From the NCBI GenBank assembly GCA_021812735.1, contig JAKAMV010000627.1, positions 1 through 6,216 on the forward strand: a DNA stretch of 6,216 nt. Reading direction: 5' to 3'. The position numbers and the translations under genes were made by a program. The notes beneath the pieces were generated by a model. The model made no database searches, was not told the origin of the DNA, and saw nothing but the letters and a program-made list of their open reading frames with translations. Origin of the DNA: Chloroflexota bacterium (GTDB lineage Bacteria; Chloroflexota; Limnocylindria; Limnocylindrales; CSP1-4). Shown piece after piece: positions 4,205 through 6,216 of the stretch; the stretch's first letter is position 1; the number at the start of each line of letters is the position of its first letter.

Positions 4205-5335
4205 ATGGACAGTCCCCTCGATCCGAGCGCTGCCTCCCCCTCCCTCCCCGTCCCGGCCGGGCTCGGCTGGGACGGGGACTGGGCTGTGGCGTTCGGCCCG
4301 TTCGCCGATGGACGCCGCCGGCCGGCCCGGGTGGTCGCCGCCCACCGGGGCGCCTGGATCCTGGCCCTCGACGACGGCGACCGGGATGCCGTCCTGGCCG
4401 GTCGGCTGCGGCACGAGGCGGTGCGTCCGGCCGACCTTCCCGCCGTTGGGGATTGGGTGGCCGCAGACGCCGATTCGGACGTCGCCGGACCGGCCGTCAT
4501 CTCCGCCGTCCTGCCTCGGCGCACCGCGTTCCGCCGGGCCTCCGACGACGGCGCCACCGCCTCCGAGCAGGTCCTGGCCGCCAACGTGGAACTGGCGCTC
4601 GTCGTGACCGGCCTCGACCGCGCCTTCAACGTGCGCCGGCTGGAGCGCTACATCGCCGTCGCATGGAGCGGCGGGGCCACGCCGGTCGTGGTGCTCAACA
4701 AGGCCGACGCGGCGGCCGACCCCCACGGGGCCCAGACGGCGGCCGAGGCCGTCGCCCCGGGCGTTGACGTCCGGCTGATCTCGGCGCTCGAGGGCACCGG
4801 GGTCGCCGAGCTCGAGCACACGCACCTGCGTCCGGGCACGACCGCCGTGGTGCTGGGCTCGTCGGGCGCCGGCAAGTCGACCCTGCTCAACGCCCTGCTG
4901 GGCGAGGAGCGGGCACGGACCGGCGCCGTCCGATCATCCGACGCGCGCGGGCGCCACACCACGACCCACCGCGAGCTCCACCGCCTGCCCGGCGGCGGGC
5001 TGCTCATCGACACGCCCGGGATCCGATCGCTCGGCGTCAGCGGTGCGGACGACGGGCTCGTCCCCGCCTTCGCCGACGTCGCCGACCTCGCCGCCGACTG
5101 CCGGTTCGCCGACTGCCGCCACCAGGGCGAGCCGGGCTGCGCCGTGGAGGCCGCGATCGCCACCGGGCGCCTGTCGCCCGAGCGGATGGCATCGCACCGC
5201 AAGCTCGAGCGCGAGGCGGCGCACGCCGCCCGGCAGACCGACCGGCTGCTGCGCGAGGCCGACCGCCGGAGGTGGAAGGCGATCAGCACGTCGGCCCGCG
5301 AGCATATGCTGCGCAAGTACGGGAGGGAGTCGTGA
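4205..5335 (+). CDS. rsgA: Ribosome small subunit-dependent GTPase RsgA (YjeQ)
   Basis: 376 aa, near the usual length. RsgA binds the immature 30S subunit late in assembly and hydrolyses GTP to release itself and help mature the decoding centre. The N-terminal OB-fold region covers about residues 25-111 and includes VGDWV (81-85). The GTPase domain is circularly permuted, as expected: NKAD (G4, 165-168) comes before GSSGAGKST (G1, 218-226), then GRHTTTHREL (G2, 249-258) and DTPG (G3, 269-272). The C-terminal zinc knuckle keeps its ligands, Cys299, Cys304, His306 and Cys312, in the family context ADCRHQGEPGCAV. ATG 4205 is two bases after the permease stop. Only a weak GGGTGGG (4192-4198) precedes it, so translation is probably coupled to the permease. 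Co-transcription with an exporter looks like operon packing rather than shared function. Confidence 0.97.
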   Translation: MDSPLDPSAASPSLPVPAGLGWDGDWAVAFGPFADGRRRPARVVAAHRGAWILALDDGDRDAVLAGRLRHEAVRPADLPAVGDWVAADADSDVAGPAVISAVLPRRTAFRRASDDGATASEQVLAANVELALVVTGLDRAFNVRRLERYIAVAWSGGATPVVVLNKADAAADPHGAQTAAEAVAPGVDVRLISALEGTGVAELEHTHLRPGTTAVVLGSSGAGKSTLLNALLGEERARTGAVRSSDARGRHTTTHRELHRLPGGGLLIDTPGIRSLGVSGADDGLVPAFADVADLAADCRFADCRHQGEPGCAVEAAIATGRLSPERMASHRKLEREAAHAARQTDRLLREADRRRWKAISTSAREHMLRKYGRES

Positions 5336-6216
5336 TGGACAGCGCGACGGCCGCCGGATCCACCCTCCGGCCGGCGACGGCGGCGGACTGGCCGGCGATC
5401 GCCGAGATCTTCAACGCGGCGTACCGCGCGGACGGCGCGGGCGAGTTCCGCACAGCCGAGAGCCTGGCGTCGGAGAACCGCGAGCTGGTCATGGAGCGCG
5501 ACGTCGTGATCGCCGAGGTCGCTGGCGAGCCGGTCGGGTACGGGTGGAGCCGCATCAGCCCCCGGGACGGGGTGCTGGTCGGCGCGTTCAGCGGCGCTGT
5601 GCATCCGGCGCACCAGCGGCGCGGGATCGGCACCGCCATGCTCGGTCAGACCATGGACGCCGTCGGCGCGCGACTGGCCGCCGACCCGCGGCCGATGCCC
5701 CACGAGTTCCGCTGCATGGCATACGACCTCCAGCCGGGGCGCATCGCGCTGCTCGCCGCCGCAGGGTTCGTCCCGATCCGGTTCGGCTACGAGATGCGGC
5801 GGTCGCTGACCGGCACGCTGCCCGACCATCCGCTGCCCCCGGGTCTCGAGCTGCGCCCGCTCGTCGAGCAGGACTACCGCGCGGTGTTCGATGCCAACGA
5901 GGAGGCGTTCCTCGACCACTGGGGCCACCGTCCGGCGACCGCGGAGGACTTCCAGGACATGTGCTACGGCCCAGACGCGAGCCCGGACCTGTGGTGCGTC
6001 GCCTGGGACGGGGACCAGGTGGCGGGCGTCGTGGCGAACGTGATTCTGCGCGACGAGGTGGAGCAGCTGGGGATCCGGCGGGGCTGGCTCGACAACGTGT
6101 CCGTGCGCCGGCCATGGCGCGGTCGCGGTGTCGCGAAGGCGCTGTGCAGCGCGTCGATGCGCGTGCTGCGCGCGCAGGGCATGGACGAGGCGTGGCTGGG
6201 TGTGGACGGCGCCAAC
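5335..6216 (+). CDS. Tandem-GNAT N-acetyltransferase, 3' end missing
   Basis: 294 residues are visible and the frame is open to the window edge. Comparison of its second GNAT domain with the normal end of the fold suggests a few tens of residues are missing. Two GNAT folds lie in tandem. Domain 1 (about 10-156) has the acetyl-CoA loop AVHPAHQRRGIGTAML (88-103). Domain 2 (about 171 onward) has DNVSVRRPWRGRGVAKAL (253-270) and ends in LGVDGAN, which normally leads into the final strand. Both pyrophosphate-binding loops, QRRGIG and RGRGVA, look intact, so either domain could bind acetyl-CoA. The layout recalls mycothiol synthase MshD, but nothing here shows that substrate. ATG 5335 overlaps the rsgA stop (TGATG), and GGGAGGGAG (5321-5329) provides ribosome binding. 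It is probably the next gene of the same operon. Confidence 0.9.
   Translation, partial: MDSATAAGSTLRPATAADWPAIAEIFNAAYRADGAGEFRTAESLASENRELVMERDVVIAEVAGEPVGYGWSRISPRDGVLVGAFSGAVHPAHQRRGIGTAMLGQTMDAVGARLAADPRPMPHEFRCMAYDLQPGRIALLAAAGFVPIRFGYEMRRSLTGTLPDHPLPPGLELRPLVEQDYRAVFDANEEAFLDHWGHRPATAEDFQDMCYGPDASPDLWCVAWDGDQVAGVVANVILRDEVEQLGIRRGWLDNVSVRRPWRGRGVAKALCSASMRVLRAQGMDEAWLGVDGAN

Overview
The window is very GC-rich (about 70% by eye). GTG and TTG starts are used alongside ATG, most starts have strong Shine-Dalgarno sequences, and genes are packed with 1-nt TGATG overlaps. The Ser/Ala/Pro-rich lipoprotein, the ABC-2 exporter and the tandem-GNAT protein fit an actinobacterium or a high-GC member of the Chloroflexota. 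The sequence alone does not decide between them. Nothing indicates a phage, plasmid, transposon or CRISPR array.

Left part (1-1490): a probable divergent gene fragment runs off the left edge on the minus strand (start near 57). A RidA/YjgF-family protein (126-476) and a small three-helix membrane protein (677-985) follow on the plus strand. An SH3b-domain lipoprotein (1047-1490, minus strand) converges on the membrane protein.

Middle (1491-2131): 641 bases without a long gene. The first part is the upstream region of the lipoprotein. From about 1754 there is a good sigma-70-type promoter, and the roughly 340-nt transcribed leader that follows is unusually structured. It contains a 28-codon upstream ORF whose start codon lies inside a predicted stem. 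Two tandem copies of a two-hairpin unit come next, with interchangeable arms. This looks like a leader-peptide or RNA-structure attenuator for the operon below. It is the most interesting part of the window.

Right part (2132-6216): a plus-strand operon. It contains an ABC-2-type exporter ATPase, a 22-codon basic micro-ORF with a near-perfect Shine-Dalgarno, a 68-aa basic/amphipathic small protein, a 16-bp perfect hairpin, the six-helix ABC-2 permease (TTG start), the circularly permuted ribosome-assembly GTPase RsgA, and a tandem-GNAT acetyltransferase cut by the window end. ATPase and permease should form a homodimeric-half exporter, with two tiny genes of unknown role between them. RsgA (30S maturation) and the acetyltransferase appear to be translationally coupled passengers rather than exporter parts.
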